Source: Scalesia atractyloides (lineage: Eukaryota; Streptophyta; Magnoliopsida; Asterales; Asteraceae). Taken from it: 64,000 nt of DNA. The stretch's first letter is position 1, and each line of letters begins with the position of its first letter. Under the pieces are notes generated by a model. The model saw only the letters and a program-made list of their open reading frames with translations. It was not told the origin of the DNA and did not search any database. The stretch spans positions 73,283,358 through 73,347,357 of the forward strand of contig CAMTDV010000019.1 in NCBI GenBank assembly GCA_947069175.1, given 5' to 3'. Below, one piece after another: positions 11,268 through 21,910 of this stretch. The position numbers were made by a program, and so were the translations under genes.

Positions 11268-12109
11268 TGTCACACCCCAACCGATGGCGGAAACATCGGG
11301 GTAGTGGCACTAGGCGAATCTGATTGATCAACAAATTCCATAACGATCATTTTAAAGATAATAATCAACATTTAATATCCCATACTATCAAACTCATACA
11401 ATCTTCAAATAATCATTACATTTCAAAACGATCCCTTAAACATAAAATCCGATCCGATCTTCCTTAGATTTATTACATGATTTCTAAAATAAAAACCTAA
11501 ACTAAGCATCCAAGCAATAATCCTCAACCTGCCACATATGTTAAAATGAACGTCAATACAATTAAGTAAAGGTGAGCATACACGTTTGCGTACATAATAG
11601 ATATAAAAGCGTTTAGCATACACCGCGTGACATACGTAAGAGATGTGAACTATGTAACTACTTAGATTCATGTAAACCAACAAATCGCGATTGATCGAGG
11701 CATGCGAACAAGCGTTCACACCCTAAAAGAGAAAATAAATGCGAAATAAATTTGCGAGCATTAACAACCCCGGGCCTCCGGGTGGCGGGTCAACCTCTGG
11801 TATACTATCCTGTTAAGGGTGGCGTACAAGCAATCAAGCAACACATACAATTCAGCAAATTTCACGTATAATCATGGAACAACGGGTTGCGAATAGGCAT
11901 TTGAGATTTGTGTGATGTGATTTTGATATACGAAGATATGTGACACCCAAAAGTGCGTTTAAGCGAAAAGGGTTCAAGTACACTCATTGTGGGTGCGTTT
12001 TGGGAGAAGTGCGGGATCTGAGTTGAGTCGAGGAGAGCGCTGGGTTAGCCTGTAAGTGAACACAAGTGCATCAGTCTTCCGAAATGCTGAAACGGTTAAG
12101 TTTGGATTG

Positions 12110-13210
12110 GGCAAAGGACAAGTTCGGGCGAACATGTATGTTTCCATACAAGTTCGGGCGAACTTGTGAAAACCTGTTGAGTTATGAGGCAAGTTCGGGC
12201 GAACTTGTCTAATTTCCAAGGAAATTATGCAATTTCGGGCGAACTTGTAAGGTTTGCTAACTGGGGAAGACAAGTTCGGGCGAACTTGTCTAATTCTCTT
12301 GAGAATTGGACAGAGTTCCGGCGAACTTGTGCCATTTTTGCAGATTTGACGTGGAAGACCAAGTTCGGGCGAACTTAGTCACCAACCTGGTGACAAGTTC
12401 GAGCGAACTTGGTGTATTCCGAGCGAACTTGATGGTTTTGGCATCCAAATCGTGCGTTTTTGCGTCGTTTCTGAGGAAATCGAGTGTCCATCCCTCCAAC
12501 CTTAAGCCACTGAGTAAAACTTAGGCTGGAGAGGTCTTTTGGAGCGAGTTTAGCTATTTTACAGAAACTCGGGCTAATCCGGGCGAACTTGATGGTTCGT
12601 ACGGGTTAGTCCAGCTTGTGTAAAGTGACGATTTCGTCCTTGTGCTTCCGGATCTGAGATCTTGCTTGACAACGCCTCGTTCCACTCAAAAGTGAACGAA
12701 ACATACGTCATTAGTCCGAATATTGTGTAGAAATCAATGTTTTTGAAAGGTTTTACTCAGATCTAGTATAGATCTGACTGAAAAACAGAAGTTTTTGTAG
12801 AATAAGATGAAGATTTTCGTAAACAGAAGAGATTTGATGAAAATCGAAGGTAGAGCCTTGTGCAAAATCGTTGTTGAACGTCATTGTAGTTGAAATCGGG
12901 TTGAATCTTACTTAGAAAACAAGGGTTTCGGGTTTGGGAAGCTCCGGGCAAACTTGGCAGCAAGTTCAAATGAGAGAATGGAGCTGAGTATTTATAGATG
13001 AGGGTGAAATGAGAGAGGCAGACATCAAGTTCGGGTGAACTTGTATCAAGTTCGGGCGAACTTGTTACAAGTTCGAGCGAACTTGTTGTTTCTCTTGAGT
13101 TTCCAGACAAGTCCGGCGACTGGTGAGCTTGCAGTCTTGGGTGAGTTATGAAGGTTAGGCAAGTTCGGGCGAACTTGTTGTATACAAGTTCGGCCGAACT
13201 TGATCTAAGG
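12110..13210. repeat. Array of the 18-bp near-palindrome CAAGTTCGGGCGAACTTG
   Basis: About 16 full or degenerate copies lie in two clusters, roughly 12117-12590 and 13025-13201, on either side of the TATA box. The two 8-bp arms (CAAGTTCG/CGAACTTG) are perfect complements around a GG centre. Variants include centre changes (GAG, GCC) and single arm changes. The same array recurs in the right LTR (22978-23460, 23800-24060), in the leader (19318-19515) and, as the reverse complement, in the plus-strand element at 26850-27870, so the GG/CC asymmetry tracks element orientation. Short ORFs here with SSPEL or KFART repeats are translations of the array. Confidence 0.9.
12989..12998 (-). promoter_or_regulatory. 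LTR TATA box
   Basis: The minus strand reads CTATAAATAC followed by a leader-like sequence. The same box occurs in the right LTR (about 23846-23855) and in the plus-strand relative at 26998-27007. Confidence 0.75.
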
Positions 13211-13702
13211 GTCAAGTTTTGTTCGATTATTTCGCGTTACGAGTTCATTTGGCGATTCGGTTTGTATTAGATGGATATATTAAGCGTTATAATTGATTCA
13301 ATAGTGCGATTTAGCGATTCGTGCGTGTGAGAGCATTGCGTTAGCGATTATAACCATAACATAGACAAACATAGCACACATAAAACATAATTCCACATAA
13401 ATAACTGCGATTTGCGATGCGATGAGATAAGCGATGCGATGGCGCAAGTGTTTATTAAACAATAACCCACTCGGCTCGTATAGTAGCATAACTATGTGAT
13501 GCGATTAAATTAGCGATGCGTTTTAATAATCGATTAGATGCGATATATCTATAATTCAACATAATTTAATTAACATAACTTTCTTATAAACGAATATCGG
13601 GATTACAGTTGATAGATACAACGGAAATAAACGAAAAAGATAACAACGGAAATTTGGAGATGTTACAGTCTCCCATACTTTAGGATAATTTCGTCCCAAA
13701 AT

Positions 13703-16400
13703 TTAAGTAGCGGCCGTTATAAAGAGATGCAGATACTTAGCCTTCATGTCACTTTCCAATTCCCAGGTCAACTCCGCGCCGCGTTTGCCTTCCCATCGAA
13801 CCTTCACGATAAGGATGCGAGAGCGTCGTAGTTTCTTGGTTTCTCGCTCCATGATCTCGACAAGCTTTTCCACGAAATGGAGAGTCTTGTTTATTTGCAA
13901 GTCCTCGAGGGGGACGTGGAGATTTTCTTCAGCTAGGCATTTCTTGAGGTTTGGCACGTGGAAAGTCGGATGGACGTTGTTGAGTTCTGCCGGTAGTTCG
14001 AGTTGATAAGCCACTTTGCCGATCCTTTCCAGAATCTTGAATTGTCCTACGTATCGAGGCACTAGCTTTCCTTTCTTCCCGAAGCAGATCACTCCCTTCC
14101 AAGGTGCAACCTTTAGCAGAACGTGATCGCCCACTTCGAACTGTAGGGGCTTGCGGCGTTTATCAGCGTAGCTCTTTTGGCGACTCTAAGATTTCAAGAG
14201 ATTGTCTCTGATTTGGAGGATTTTGTGTGTCGTTTCTCTGAATCAGCTCGGGACCGATGATTTGTGCTTCTCCGATCTCGTGCCATGCAATAGGCGATCG
14301 ACATTTTCTTCCATACAGTGCCTCAAAAGGAGCCATTTGTATACTGGTATGATAACTATTATTGTATGAGAATTCAATTAAAGGTAAATGCGTATCCCAA
14401 TTACCACCGAAATCTATGATGCCCGCACGAAGCATGTCTTCGAGGGTGCGGATCGTGCGCTCAGTCTGACCGTCGGTTTGAGGGTGAAAAGCGGTACTGA
14501 GATTAAACGTAGTACCGAGAGCGGATTGAAAAGTCTCCCAGAGACGTGAAGTAAAGCGATCGTCGCGGTCAGAGATGATGTCACGAGGCGTCCCGTGTCG
14601 ATAAATGACTTCGTCGGTATACATTCGTGCTAATCGTTCTACCTTAAAGTCCTCTCGTATAGCAATAAAGTGCACGGATTTAGTAAGGCGATCAACGATA
14701 ACCCAAATGCTATCGTGACCAGAGGAAGTACGAGGGAGTTTCGTAATAAAGTCTATAGCTATACTCTCCCACTTCCACATCGGGATTTCGGGTTGTTCGA
14801 GTAAACCAGAGGGCCTTTGATGTTCGGCTTTAACCTTCGAGCAGGTTAAGCACTTTGAGACGTAAACGGCGATATCCTTTTTCATGCCCGGCCACCAATA
14901 CTTAGGACGAAGGTCCTGGTACATCTTGTCGGCTCCGGGGTGAATGGAATATCGAGATTTATAAGCTTCGGTCATTAGCAATTCACGAAGATTATCACGG
15001 GTAGGAATCCAAATATGATCGAGATAGTAATAAATACCATTTGGTTTAACAACAAGCTGAGATTCGGCACCACATTTCATTTCTTCCTGCAGGGTATTCT
15101 CGTTAAAACAAGCAAATTGGGCGGAGCGGATCAAAATTTCGAAATCATTCAAAGCTTGAGAGTCACGAACACTATATACATAGCTTCGTCGACTGAGTGC
15201 ATCGGTTACGACGTTTGCTTTGCCGGGATGGTAGCGTATCTCGCAATCGTAATCGTTGAGAAGTTCAACCCATCTGCGTTGGTGCATATTCAGTTCCTTT
15301 TGATTAAAGATATGTTGTAAGCTCTTATGGTCGGTGAAGACCGTACACTTTGTACCGTAAAGGTAGTGTCGCCATATCTTCAATGCAAAAGCAACTGCAC
15401 CGAGTTCGAGATCGTGGGTTGTGTAATTCTTCTTGTGGATCTTGAGTTGTCGAGATGCATACGCGATAACCTTGTCTCGTTGCATAAGAACACAACCAAG
15501 ACCAAGATTTGAGGCATCGCAATAAACAACGAAATCGTCATTTCCGTCGGGAAGAGCGAGTACGGGAGCGTTTGAGAGTTTGAAAGGCTTCCTCTTGTTT
15601 GGAATCCCAAACAAAAGGTTTGTCCTTATGAGTTAAAGCGGTAAGCGGAACGGCGATTTTTGAAAAGTCGGTGATGAATCGACGGTAGTAACCCGCCAAT
15701 CCAAGAAAAGAACGGATTTCGGATGCATTCTTTGGCGTAATCCAACTCTTGACAGCTTCAATCTTTGCAAGGGTCGACGTGAATTCCTTGATTATTAACG
15801 ATATGGCCGAGAAATTGGACTTCTTCGAGCCAGAATTCACATTTAGAGAACTTAGCATAAAGGCGATTACCTTGAAGAAGTTCGAGGACTAAACGGAGAT
15901 GACGTGCGTGTTCGTCTCTCGACTTCGAATAGATAAGGATGTCATCGATAAACACAATGAAGAAATGATCTAAGAATGCTTTACACACACGGTTCATCAA
16001 ATCCATGAAGACCGCGGGTGCATTGGTAAGACCAAAAGGCATGACCACGAATTCAAAATGGCTATAACGAGTACGAAAGGCGGTTTTCAGAATATCTTCT
16101 TCCAATACGCGTAACTGATGATAATCGGGAACGTAAATCGATCTTAGAAAACAAGTAGCACCTTGAAGCTGATCGAATAAGCCGTCGATACGAGGAAGAG
16201 GATAACGATTCTTTATCGTGAGTTTGTTAATTCACGATAATCGATGCACATTCGGAACGTCCCATCTTTCTTTTTTCACGAAAAGAACGGGTGCGCCCCA
16301 TGGCGAAGTGCTCGGGTGTATGAAACCTTTATCAAGAAGCTCTTGAAGTTGGCTAGGTAGCTCGCGCATTTCTGATGGTGCAAGGCGATAAGGATATTTA
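13703..16400 (-). pseudogene. gypsy pol: reverse transcriptase, RNase H, integrase, chromodomain-like tail (frameshifted)
   Basis: In coding order from 16400 down. RT has the catalytic FIDD (VFIDDILIYSKSRDEHARHL) and is followed by FLGHIV and LGLAGYYRRFI. RNase H shows VYCDASNLGLGCVL, THDLELGAV and FTDHKSLQHI. Integrase has a zinc-binding N-terminus (HPGADKMY, then CLTCSKVK) and the catalytic D, D, E in SIAIDFITKLP, IISDRDDRF and QTDGQTERTIRTLE. The C-terminal GPY-like segment (VPRYVGQFKILERIG) is followed by a chromodomain-like end (KVRWEGKRGAELTWELESDM). ORFs at 15758-16105, 15538-15858, 14163-15614 and 13703-14134 lie in different frames, so indels separate RT from RNase H and integrase from its tail. 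The catalytic residues themselves survive. Confidence 0.92.
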
Positions 16401-17000
16401 GCAACAGGAGTAGCACCGGAAATTAAATCGATACGGAATTCAACATCTCGAGTAGGGGTAAACCGGGTAGATCATCGGAAAAGACCTTAGGAAATTCACA
16501 AACAACGGGGACGCCTTTGAAGGTTTTCTTTTCTTTCTCCGGGTTCACAATATGGGCGAGGAAAGCAATACATTGCTTTCGCAAACATTTTTGTGCTCGA
16601 GTACAAGACAAAAGCATCAACTTCTTTGAGGGAGTTTCACCGTAGACATGGAGTTGATCACCGTTCGAGAGAGGGAAGCGAATCATTTTATCGAAGCAAA
16701 CAACTTCGGCATGATTTTCACGAAGAAAATCCATACCTACTATCATATCGAAGCTACTTAACTGCATAGGTATGAGATTGATCGAGAAGATGTGGTTGTT
16801 GAGATCGAGAGAACAACCATGTAGGACGGAATTAACGGTAACTGTTCTTCCGGTGGCAACTTCCACATCGAAAGTCTTTGGGAGTTTAGCGCGTTTACAT
16901 TTTAAAACCTTTTTGAATTCTAACGATACAAAACAATTATCAGCACCAGTATCAAATAAACATGAAACATAAACACCATTGACAAGGAACGTACCATTGA
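16401..17000 (-). pseudogene. gypsy aspartic protease and protease-RT linker
   Basis: On the minus strand around 16970-16920 the active-site motif DTGADNCFVSLEF is encoded, followed by SFDMIVGMDFLRENHAEVVC at about 16770-16690, the flap and C-terminal hallmark of Ty3/gypsy proteases. It precedes the linker leading into RT. The frame is open from 16866 to 16423, then shifts before RT. Confidence 0.85.
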
Positions 17001-17029
17001 CAACATTGTTGTCGTTCTGAGCCTGGCGA

Positions 17030-18260
17030 TGGTTGAGGTTAAAGGCTCGTCCACGTGCAGACTGTTGTTGTTGCTGAGGCTGTGGTGGCTCTGGCTACTG
17101 CTGTTGCTCCTGTTTCACAGGTTTGTTCGGGAAGACGTTACTGAAATGATTCGGATCACCGCACGTGTAACAGGCACGTGCCCTTGGAGCTTGCTGCTGG
17201 TTGGCCTGAGGAGGAGCTGGTAAAGCTGCAGCTGAGCTGACTGACGAGGGCCTGAACGGCAACTGATAGTAAAGTGGCCATAGATGTTGCAGTTGGTACA
17301 GAAGCGGAAATTGCCTCCAACTGCATGATGATAAGTGCATTTCGAGCACAAAGGATGCGGGCCAGTATATGCACGCTTTGCCGGGGTGCTTTGGTGCTGC
17401 AGACTGAGTGGCTGAGGGTTTTGTGGAGCAGTAAGAGCAAAGTTCTTGCTCGGGTTTTCCCTTTTGCGACCTCGGCGACTGTTCTTTGATTCACGAGGCT
17501 GTTCGGTAGGAGCTGCTGATTCGGTGATGGCCTGGTTTGCGACCTTGTTGATCTTAAAGTAACTAGACTGAACCTGTTTGTCGTTGATCTCTGGGCTAGC
17601 TGGTAGGTCTCCTAATAGTAGCAGGGCGTGCTACTTGAACAAAGTCAGCGACGCAGTTGGGCAGAACGTTGAGGTACTACTTGATTGCTTTCTCGATCGT
17701 GTCCACTTGACCGGGACAGATGATGCTCAGCTGTTTGAATCGAGCTGTCGACCATCATTGTCGGGTCCGTCTTGCTTAATTCCCTAAAACTCTTTTTCCA
17801 ACTTCTGGATCTCATAGGGAGGACAGAATTCCTTGATCATGATTCCTTTAAGTTCATCCCAGGTGAGTGCGTATGCTTCATCGTTTCCCCTCTTGTTACG
17901 CTCGCGGTCCACCAGTTGAGAGCCCTGGACTGGAAGATGCCGGTGGCGTTAATGGTGAGAAGGGGTTTGGGACACCCACTTTGACGAAATGTGACCTCAA
18001 TAGCATCAAACCAATGGAACATGGCGCTTGGTCCTTCAGGGCCGGAAAAAGTAAGGGGTCCACAAGATTTGAACTGTTTAAAGCTGAAGGAAGTCTTGGG
18101 TGTGTCAGCTTTGGAATCGACCGATGAATTGTTGCTGGTGGCATGGATCTCGCTGACGATCTGCGGAATCACCTTAGCCATTTCCTTGGCTACAAGAGAG
18201 GCGATGCGTTTGTCAGCGTTGTTGCGCTGAGCGGGCGGCGAGTGTGAGATCCCATTGATG
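17030..18260 (-). pseudogene. gypsy gag with zinc knuckles (frameshifted)
   Basis: The N-terminal part (about 18181-17837) encodes a gag-like segment containing FSGPEGPSAMFHWFDAIEVT, then CPKPLLTINATGIFQSRALN and WWTASVTRG. After several frame breaks (17800-17500) two CCHC-type knuckles follow: CTNCNIYGHFTISC, intact, and CYTCGDPNHFSNVF, in which the last cysteine position is phenylalanine. A Q-rich tail runs into protease. The open frame continues upstream of the methionine at 18181 to about 18255 without an obvious better ATG, so the true start may be lost. Confidence 0.8.
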
Positions 18261-18264
18261 CCAT

Positions 18265-19622
18265 CTACATAAAGGATTTGATTGGATGAGATTCGATTAT
18301 AATATGTTTATGTTTAAAGTATTTATTATTATTATTCATACAAGGCACAAAATCACATAAACACGTATGCAAGTAAACACGTAGGCAGGCAAACATGTAG
18401 GCACATAAGCACATAGCACATAAACACGTAAGCACGTAATCACATAATTCACATAAGCATATACTTTGCACATATTCACCTTCTTATAAGTAAAGCATAG
18501 CGCGTTCGAGATGCGATATATAAGCGAGATATAAGCGATATATATAAGCGAGTAATACCGCGTATGAGACACGTATGTCCTCATGAGCGTAGGCGAGTTG
18601 AGCGTTTAGTTTGGTTGTGATTAATTAGCATTTTAGATTTTGAGAACTGTGCGAGTAGTACATGCGTTTATGGAGCGTAAATCGAGAAATCGATAAATCG
18701 AGAAATCGATAAAGCGAGAAATCGAATAAAGCGAAAATTCTCAAAATTTAAACACATAAATAATAAATAAACTTGATGATGCGTAAAATCGACGATAATA
18801 GGCTTAAATCAATTGGGAGCGTCCTGGGTTTTGAGAGATTGACTACCCAAAGTGGTTCGAAAATTCTCTGAGTTCGGACACACGATTTGGCCTAATAGAC
18901 GAATGCTCTCGCCATACAACGGCATTTATCCTTCCAGTTACGTCGTGTTCCGAGTCATCGAAATAATCGAGACTTTGGTGAGATTGAAAATCGAAGAGTG
19001 GAACTAGTTATTAAGATGCGGGTATCACCCCTAACTTAACAACTTCATTCCTAGTTGTGGGTATACTCACCGATCAAATCGGGAGTTCCACTAGATATAA
19101 ATGGAGATTTTCGTTGAGGTTTGGATATCACTCCTAACTCAACGAAGGTATCTCGTGCGAGAGAGAATGCACGGAGTGAATGATCTTATCGAGAGTTCTC
19201 GGTTTTCACACCTATTCTCAACTTGACCACTCGTTTTGTGTGATACGAGCGTTCTTCACGTGTGTTGTGGTTGCTTTAGGAAAAGCAATGTTTAAAAGTT
19301 CGTATCGAAGGATTCTTGTCAAGTTCGGGCGAACTTGGAATCTGTCTGATGTCAAGTTCGAGCGGACATGATCATCATCAAGCGAACTTGTTTGATGTTG
19401 ACGGGACATGCAAGTTTAAGCGAACTTGGTAAAGTCTGGGCGAACTTGATCAAGTTCGGGCGAACTTGATTAACTTCGAGCGAACTTGCCACCACAAGTT
19501 CGGGCGGACTTGTCTGTTCGTATGAGTTTTTGGCGTTAATCGATGCGTATCAGTCTGATTTGGTATCCTACTTATAGTCTAAGGCAAACCATGGCAATTC
19601 TACCTAATTTCCCTATAGTTAT
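18265..19622 (-). other. Long retroelement leader between the primer site and gag
   Basis: About 1.36 kb without coding sequence. It holds short degenerate repeats (CACATAAGCACATAGCAC type at 18350-18460; AATCGAGAAATCGATAA type at 18676-18735; ATATAAGCGA type at 18515-18555) and, at 19318-19515, about eight copies of the LTR 18-mer palindrome. A leader this long is unusual and may hold packaging or regulatory sequence; that is inference. Confidence 0.6.
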
Positions 19623-19635
19623 GGCTCTGATACCA
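19623..19635 (-). promoter_or_regulatory. Primer binding site, initiator tRNA-Met
   Basis: The minus strand reads TGGTATCAGAGCC three bases inside the upstream LTR, complementary to the 3' end of plant initiator tRNA-Met. This fixes the element's orientation and marks 19639-24522 as its 5' LTR. Confidence 0.92.
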
Positions 19636-20549
19636 ATCTGTCACACCCCATCCGATGGCGGAAACATCGGGGTAGTGGCACTAGGCGAATCTGATTGATC
19701 AAGAGATTCCATAACGATCATTTTAAAGACAATAATCAACATTTAATATCCCATATTATCAAACTCATACAATCTTCAAATAATCATTACATTTCAAAAC
19801 GATCCCTTAAACATAAAATCCCATCCGATCTTCCCTAGATTTATTACATGATTTCTAAAACAAAAACCTAAACTAAGCATCCAAGCAATAATCCTCAACA
19901 TGCCACATATGTTAAAATGAACGTCAATACAATTAAGTAAAGGTGAGCATACAGGTTTGCGTACATAATAGATATAAAAGCGTTTAGCATACACCGCATG
20001 ACATACGTAAGAGATGTGAACTATGTAACTACTTAGATTCATGTAAACCAACAAACCGCGATTGATCGAGGCATGCGAACAAGCGTTAACATCCTAAAAG
20101 AGAAAATAAATGCGAAATAAAAATGCGAGCCTTAACAACCCCGGGCCTCCGGGTGACGGGTCAACCTCTAGTATACTATCATGTTAAGGGTGGCGTACAA
20201 GCAATCAAGCAATACATACAATTCAGCAGATTTCACGTATAATCATGTAACAGCGGGTTCCGAATAAGCATTTTAGATTTGTGTGATGTGATTTTGATAT
20301 ACGAACACATGTGACACCCAAAAGTGCGTTTAAGCGAAAAAGGGTTCAAGTACACTCACTGTGGGTGTAACATCCGTCAAAAAACCGGATTTACCAAACC
20401 CGCTCCGTTTAATAACCGAACAATCAGTTTAAAATTTCGTTGCGTATTTAATGCCCAAAATAATTTTAAACGATACATAATTAATAAGTATATTGGGTTA
20501 TAAAAGTTTTATTTGAAAAAGTATTGAAATTAATGAAATAAAAATAAAA

Positions 20550-20636
20550 TAGTGCTGCCGGGTTTCGAACCCGGGTCAGCCAGCGATCAGCCTTAACACA
20601 TAACCATCCAACCACTGCGCCACTTGTGTTTCTTGC
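20550..20636 (-). other. tRNA-like sequence in the U3 part of the nested LTR
   Basis: The minus strand has a box A-like GTGGCGCAGTGGTTGGA and a canonical T-arm: CCGGG, loop TTCGAAA, CCCGG, a perfect 5-bp stem with a 7-base loop. No acceptor stem pairs with the sequence after the T-arm (CAGCACT), so it is not a functional tRNA. It is tRNA-derived or tRNA-mimicking. Confidence 0.6.
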
Positions 20637-21324
20637 TTATTATTAGAGACAATTAATACATAAAATGAATCTCAATTTCAAAACCGACGCGCCTATTTGC
20701 AGTCGTCGGAAATCCCGACTATCTCGCCAAGATTTGACGGTTACTTCAGTTTTAACGTAAACTTTAACTATGACATCGGTTATAACCGACGCCTGAACCC
20801 GCGACGCAAGTCATAACCGCCGGAAAACGTAATGACTTTGAATCAAGTCTGAAATCCGACTCTATACATCTCGATTCCTCCCTATAAATTCACCCACAAT
20901 CCACTGGTAGCCTTTTCGCTCAAAACCGCACCCTTTCTCGATGAAAATTCACTCGCCGGAAAATACCTGCAAATCGCCGGAAAACCGAGCCTTTCACTTC
21001 TGAGCCTTACTGAACACCCAGAACTTATACCGAAGCCACCTACACTCACCTCAAGCTCCCTGAAGACTCTCTGCCGCAGGACACACGTCGCCGGAATAAT
21101 CTGCTGTCACCGGAGTTTCGCCGGAGAAACAGAGGAGTTCAGTTCGGTATACCTTACGCTTAATTTTTCATTCTTTTTATTTATCTCACCTGTAATTAAC
21201 CTCAAAACACTAAAAGAACATGATTAAATCGACGAACCAGTCGGACTCCGATTCTGGTTTAGTCTAACGAAGAAGACGAAGTTTCCGTTGTCTATAAGTT
21301 TAATTTAAATCAAGATATAACTCG

Positions 21325-21910
21325 GGTTAGACACAAGTCCAGCGGTGGACTGCGTGCAAATAAAACACGCAAACGTCTCGAGTTCGATACATGTCCCACG
21401 CATACTCGCCTTAATAAAAATGTTCCTTTTTATTACTGAACCAGATTCACTTCATATAAATGTTAAGTTTAATAAAAATCAGAATAATAACCAAGATAGA
21501 CACACAGTCCAGTGGTGGACTGTGTGAATGTTTAATCACACGTCACGAGTTCGAGTCCGGACTACCGCACCGGTCCGGACAATTATCAAACTTTTTATAT
21601 AAGACAGAAATGAAAATATTTAGTTTGTATATAAGTATAATAAAAATCAGATTATTTAACAAGTTAGACACACAGTCCAGCGGTGGACTGTGTGTTAACT
21701 CAACCCACAGGTCCCGGGTTCGAGACCTGTGGAGAACACCGGTTCGATGCATTAAAATCGTTTTTAAAAATAAATGATTTTCTGTTTAATTCATTTAGTA
21801 TATAAATATAATTAAAAACAGAAATATTTCGGGTTAGACACGTAGCTCAGTTGGTAGAGCTGCGTGCACGCGTACGGGAGGTCTCGGGTTCGAGTCCTGC
21901 CGGGCGCAAA
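21325..21910 (+). repeat. Tandem array of four tRNA-like modules, about 169-bp period
   Basis: Modules start near 21331, 21499, 21667 and 21837. Each has a 5' hairpin, a short spacer, a box B/T-loop (GAGTTCGATAC, GAGTTCGAGTCC, GGGTTCGAGACC, GGGTTCGAGTCC) and an AT-rich linker with AAAATCAGAATAATAACCAAG-like sequence. In modules 2 and 3 the hairpin has a perfect 11-bp stem, CACACAGTCCA/TGGACTGTGTG, with a loop of GTGG or GCGG. In module 4 that place is taken by a genuine D-arm/box A. Module 3 also has a 9-bp stem CCACAGGTC/GACCTGTGG around its T-loop. Confidence 0.8.
21835..21908 (+). ncRNA. tRNA-like module with perfect Pol III box A and box B
   Basis: Box A TAGCTCAGTTGG at 21843-21854 and box B GGTTCGAGTCC at 21887-21897 both fit the eukaryotic consensus (TRGCNNAGYNGG, GGTTCGANNCC) exactly, 32 bases apart, as in a real tRNA gene. 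The D-stem is extended to about 10 bp (CACGTAGCTC with GAGCTGCGTG, one G-U). No good acceptor stem or normal anticodon arm was found, so a charged tRNA is unlikely. Transcription by Pol III is plausible but unproven. Confidence 0.5.

Larger units (their letters stand above)
11268..13667 (-). repeat. Left LTR (3' LTR in element orientation), 2400 bp
   Basis: Terminal TG...CA is present in element sense (TGTAACATC...GGGGTGTGACA). The TATA box CTATAAATAC lies at 12989-12998 on the minus strand, so U3 is about 13667-12965 and the transcribed R/U5 part is unusually long, about 1.7 kb. The LTR is packed with an 18-bp near-palindrome (see separate entry). A purine-rich tract, GTATGGGAGAC in minus sense, sits just inside at 13668-13678. 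Confidence 0.92.

Noticed and set aside
11974..12524. Several overlapping ORFs with KFART or RANL repeats on both strands
   Set aside because: Same palindrome array read in different frames; presence on both strands shows it is sequence symmetry, not coding.
12763..13215. 150-residue ORF with repeated SSPEL motifs (and a sister at 23620-23967)
   Set aside because: It lies in the LTR promoter region, and the repeats are translations of the 18-mer palindrome; no known domain.
20550..20636. Functional tRNA gene on the minus strand
   Set aside because: T-arm is canonical but the acceptor ends do not pair.
21835..21908. Functional tRNA gene
   Set aside because: Box A and box B are perfect, but no acceptor stem pairs and no normal anticodon arm is found, so it is called tRNA-like only.
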